Assembly (NCBI GenBank): GCA_029821745.1
Contig: JALGSS010000001.1
Location: 1 to 56,456, forward strand
Source: Candidatus Zipacnadia bacterium
Lineage (GTDB): Bacteria > Armatimonadota > Zipacnadia > Zipacnadales > JABUFB01
Length of the DNA stretch: 56,456 nucleotides
Direction of reading: 5' to 3'
Positions 49,975-56,456 of the stretch are shown here, piece after piece (within the stretch, counting starts at the first letter, position 1; the number at the start of each line of letters is the position of its first letter). The notes beneath the pieces were generated by a model. That model was not told where the DNA came from. It searched no databases and saw nothing but the letters and a program-made list of their open reading frames with translations. A program made the translations under genes and the position numbers.

Positions 49975-51885
49975 ATGGCCAGCATCTTCAAACCGACGTA
50001 CACGAAGCCGATCCCTGACAGCGCGAAGATCGTCAGGCGGGGCGGGCAGCGCTTCGCCAAGTTCCGCAGCGCCCGCGGGCAGATCGTCACTGCCCCGCTC
50101 ACACGAAAGGGCGACCGAATCCGGCTTGACTCGGAGACCTACCGAATCGAGTACCGGGACGCCGACGGCAAGACGAAGCGGAAGAAGGGATACACGGACC
50201 TGAAGGCCACGGAGCAACTAGCGGCCGAACTGGAGCGCGACGCCGAACACGTCCGCAGTGGGTACAAGCCGAAGGAACACGAGCATCTGGCGCGGGCCCT
50301 GAAGTGGCACCTGGAGGACTACCGGGCGTCCCTCGTTGACAAGGGGACGTCCGAGCAGCAGGCGCGACAGGTGCACAACCGCGTCAAGCGGCTGCTCGGG
50401 GCGTGCAGGTTCACTCTCTGGTCCGATATCGACGCGACGAAGGTGCAACGGCAACTGGCCGACTGGCGCGAGGGTCCGAAGGGCAAGCGGGGCATGTCTG
50501 CACAGACGAGCAACTGGTACCTTCAAGCGATCAAAGGCTTCTGTGCGTGGCTGGACCGCGAACGCCGGGCACCCGAGAACCCGGTGGCACACCTGGGCGG
50601 CGTGAACGTGCGCACCGACCGGCGACACGACCGCCGGGCGGTGACGGAGGACGAGTGCCGGGCGCTCCTGGCGGCGGCCGTGGCCGGCCCCGAGCACTTC
50701 GGAATGCCGGGACCGGATCGTGCCCTGCTTTACCGGACGGCGCTGGAGTCCGGACTGCGGGCGGGCGAACTCAGGACACTGACGTGCGGCAACTGCCTGC
50801 TCGACGACGACCCCCCGAGGCTGATCGTCAAGGCGGCCTACAGCAAGCACCGGCAGGACGATGAGCAGCCGATCCCGGCGGGACTGGCGGCGGCGCTACG
50901 GGCGCATATCGCCGGACGCACACCGGCGTCGGCCGTCTTCGACACACTACCTTCGAAGGACAAGATCGTCCGAATGCTGCGGAAGGATCTGACAGCGGCT
51001 GGCATCCCGTACGAGGACGGGGCGGGCCGCTTCGCGGACTTCCACGCGCTGAGACACACGTACATCTCGAACCTTGCACGAGCGGGCGTTCACCCGAAGG
51101 TGGCCATGGATCTCGCCCGGCACGGAAACATCAACCTGACGATGGCGCGGTATAGCCATACGGTGGTCGCGGATCGTGCGGCGGTTCTGTCCGATCTGCC
51201 CGACCTGACCGAGCAGTCCGAGCAGCGCCAGACCGCGAGGGCCACGGGCACCTACGGCAAGAGGACTGATGATGGCCATGGAACGGCAGGTTCCTGCAAG
51301 CGGGACTGCAAGCAAGCCGGAAAGACGACGCAAGAAACTGGCGCCAAAGCAGATACGTCAGCCGCCTCGCGGTTTGCTAAACCGTTGAGGGGGTATACGC
51401 CTCCTCCGCGGGTTCGAATCCCGCCCTCTCCGCCAGTTCGTGCCAGATTGTGCAGAACCGCGCCGATTGGCCGATTGGACGCCGTTTTCGGCATCCTCGC
51501 GATCCGCCGCTCCGCCGTTTCCCGACTGACCAGTTGCGACCGTTCGGGACGGTTCGGGAAGGTTAGTTGCTGTCGTATTTGCTGTCACCTCTCGGCCCGT
51601 CTCGTCGGCCGTCCCCGTCGCTCGCAGCGCTTCGCGCTTAGAGGCATCGGCTTCGACCGGGGGCAGCGCGTCAAACGCCTTACGCCGATCCACTACTTCG
51701 ACATGCGCGTATCGCCCGAAGGTCAGCGTCGGCGTCGAGTGCCGGGCCAGGTCTTGGGCCACCTTGACGTTCACACCGGCCTTGACCAGTCGCGTGATGA
51801 AGGTATGCCGGAGGGCGTGAAAGTCTGCTTTGCGCCCCGCCCCATCCTCATACTCAATGCCCGCCGCCGCCAGGTCCGCCCGTAG
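49975..51885 (+). CDS. int: Tyrosine recombinase/integrase; native part to 51435 (487 codons), then reads into the right flank
   Basis: ALLYRTALESGLRAGELRTL (R), HALRHTYISNLARAGVHPKVAMDLARHGNINLTMARYSH (HxxR...Y); frame crosses the attR core. Confidence 0.92.
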   Translation: MASIFKPTYTKPIPDSAKIVRRGGQRFAKFRSARGQIVTAPLTRKGDRIRLDSETYRIEYRDADGKTKRKKGYTDLKATEQLAAELERDAEHVRSGYKPKEHEHLARALKWHLEDYRASLVDKGTSEQQARQVHNRVKRLLGACRFTLWSDIDATKVQRQLADWREGPKGKRGMSAQTSNWYLQAIKGFCAWLDRERRAPENPVAHLGGVNVRTDRRHDRRAVTEDECRALLAAAVAGPEHFGMPGPDRALLYRTALESGLRAGELRTLTCGNCLLDDDPPRLIVKAAYSKHRQDDEQPIPAGLAAALRAHIAGRTPASAVFDTLPSKDKIVRMLRKDLTAAGIPYEDGAGRFADFHALRHTYISNLARAGVHPKVAMDLARHGNINLTMARYSHTVVADRAAVLSDLPDLTEQSEQRQTARATGTYGKRTDDGHGTAGSCKRDCKQAGKTTQETGAKADTSAASRFAKPLRGYTPPPRVRIPPSPPVRARLCRTAPIGRLDAVFGILAIRRSAVSRLTSCDRSGRFGKVSCCRICCHLSARLVGRPRRSQRFALRGIGFDRGQRVKRLTPIHYFDMRVSPEGQRRRRVPGQVLGHLDVHTGLDQSRDEGMPEGVKVCFAPRPILILNARRRQVRP

Positions 51886-52818
51886 CCTCTCGGCCGTCCG
51901 CTTGGGAACGCGAAACACCGGCCGCCCCGATCCGCGCCTCGCGAGGTACGGCCGCAAGAGGTCCACGAGGTCGGTGCGGATCGGTTGCACGTCTTCCCGC
52001 CGCCGCTTGCTGTACCCGGCCGTGACCCTTACCGTCGGCGGGTCGGCGTCGAGATCGAAGCATTCCGGAGTCAGGCTCCTCAGTTCATTCGCCCGGAATC
52101 CGGTCCCGAGGGCCACGCGATATAGCATCGCCCGGTCGGCCGGGGCGACGCCCAGCACCATCAGGGGCTCCGCGGTCCGCCTGCCCTCCTCGTCTATCGC
52201 ACCGCGTTCCGTGGCGTCCAGGAGCCGCGCCAGTTCATCGTCGCTCAGCGCCCGCCGGACGCCGGCTCCCACGCTGGCTGCATCCACGCCCGCCTCGGGC
52301 GCACGTTCGCCTTCCGCCTGGCGAACCAGGTGTATGATCAAGGCGAGCCGGGCCGCGAGTCCATCCTCGATGTGCTCAGATCCCAAGACGCGCGGCAAGA
52401 TGCCTGGCTGAATCCCGCCGCACACGCTCACGGCAGCGCGCCGCACGCGGATGATCCGCTGCTCGCCTGTCTTGCGGTCCACGAGGAGCCGACCCGCGTG
52501 GTGCATCTTCAGCCAATGCGCGGAATCGCCGCCCCGGCCCTGCCGGTACGCATCGAAGCCCTTGATCCACCCGGACAGTTCGTCCCGGGCAAGGAGCACC
52601 CCGCGAGGGTTCTCTTTGAGCACGGTCGCCAAGGCTTCCACCGTGCAGTCCGAGACGATCCGCCGGATGGCCGCTGGTTCCTCCGCTTCGCGGGCCTCGA
52701 TGAACTCCACGATGTCACCCTTGGGCGGGAACCGAGGTTCTGTCGCCGTCGCCACCGCCACAGAGGGCGACTCGATGCGTGTAGTGCCCCCCACACCTCC
52801 GCGTCGCTTGTGGGGCAT
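51358..52818 (-). pseudogene. Chimeric ORF: DUF3987-like fragment fused in frame to a tyrosine recombinase catalytic domain
   Basis: LARDELSGWIKGFDAYRQGRGGDSAHWLKMHHAG...CGGIQPGILPRVLG then ALSDDELARLLDATERG...MLYRVALGTGFRANELRSL...HALRHTFITRLVKAGVNVKVAQDLARHSTPTLTFGRYAH. Confidence 0.75.
51371..51435 (+). repeat. attR: tRNA-Ser 3' fragment
   Basis: 63/65 identical to 7511-7575. Confidence 0.9.
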
Positions 52819-53277
52819 CGGCCGCAGACGACTCCCTGAGGCGCGTCGGCGGGCGTGAAGGTACCCAAGGGGCCTCCGGCCGTCCGCGTCGCTCCTGGGA
52901 ACTGCTGGAGTCGTTCTCGGGGCTCCTGTGGCGTTGTCTCGGCGCGCCTGGGTGGCTACTGACCGCCCCCAGAGGCCACCGAGAAGCAAATGGCACTTGC
53001 GTGAGCCCCGTCTGTGGTGCACAATGATGTCACCGATCAGGAGCATGGGAACCGTCGAGGGGGACTTTCTGACTGGGAGGCGGAGGAGGGCAACCGGGCA
53101 GCAGTCTCGGTGGAACGGAGGCCCTGACTCGGCCCACTCTTGGCTTCGGCACAGGTCGTTGCAGCGCGACTCACACACCTCGACCTATGGCGGGAGTCCG
53201 TTGCTTGCCTGCCAGCCGTGCGTCAAGGCGGCCACCTCTGCCGGCCCACTTGAGATGTGACCTGAGGGAACACCGCA

Positions 53278-56456
<3,179 letters not shown>

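Overview
GC-rich window, probably from a Planctomycetota-like bacterium (inferred from gene style only). A chromosomal flank carries a large alpha-2-macroglobulin-like lipoprotein/secreted protein gene (minus strand, 642-7019) and an intact tRNA-Ser(GCT) (7482-7575). A 65-bp copy of the tRNA-Ser 3' part recurs at 51371-51435, next to a tyrosine integrase, so 7576-51435 (about 43.9 kb) reads as an integrated genomic island. The island is dense in defence-type genes. They include decayed Type I R-M fragments, Mrr, other PD-(D/E)XK nucleases, a SIR2 + large P-loop ATPase pair, and a RecD-like helicase/nuclease with a DprA-like protein. A PLD-SNF2 helicase with a DNA methyltransferase is also present. 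The most unusual locus is a compact six-gene minus-strand operon (22455-28293): OMP-decarboxylase-like, orotate phosphoribosyltransferase, SIR2, a protein with a PRTase-like N-terminus, and two unassigned proteins. This is my lead candidate for an undescribed system. The integrase reading frame runs through the attachment core. In the excised circle it would fuse in frame to the island's left-end ORF, so integration appears to swap the integrase C-terminus. A second, convergent integrase fragment and a Type IIG-like R-M gene lie right of the island. A tRNA-Asn (13445-13520) and a diverged copy of its 3' end, terminator and flank (about 43369) suggest nested or tandem element accretion. All family calls are from reading translated motifs; no searches were run.
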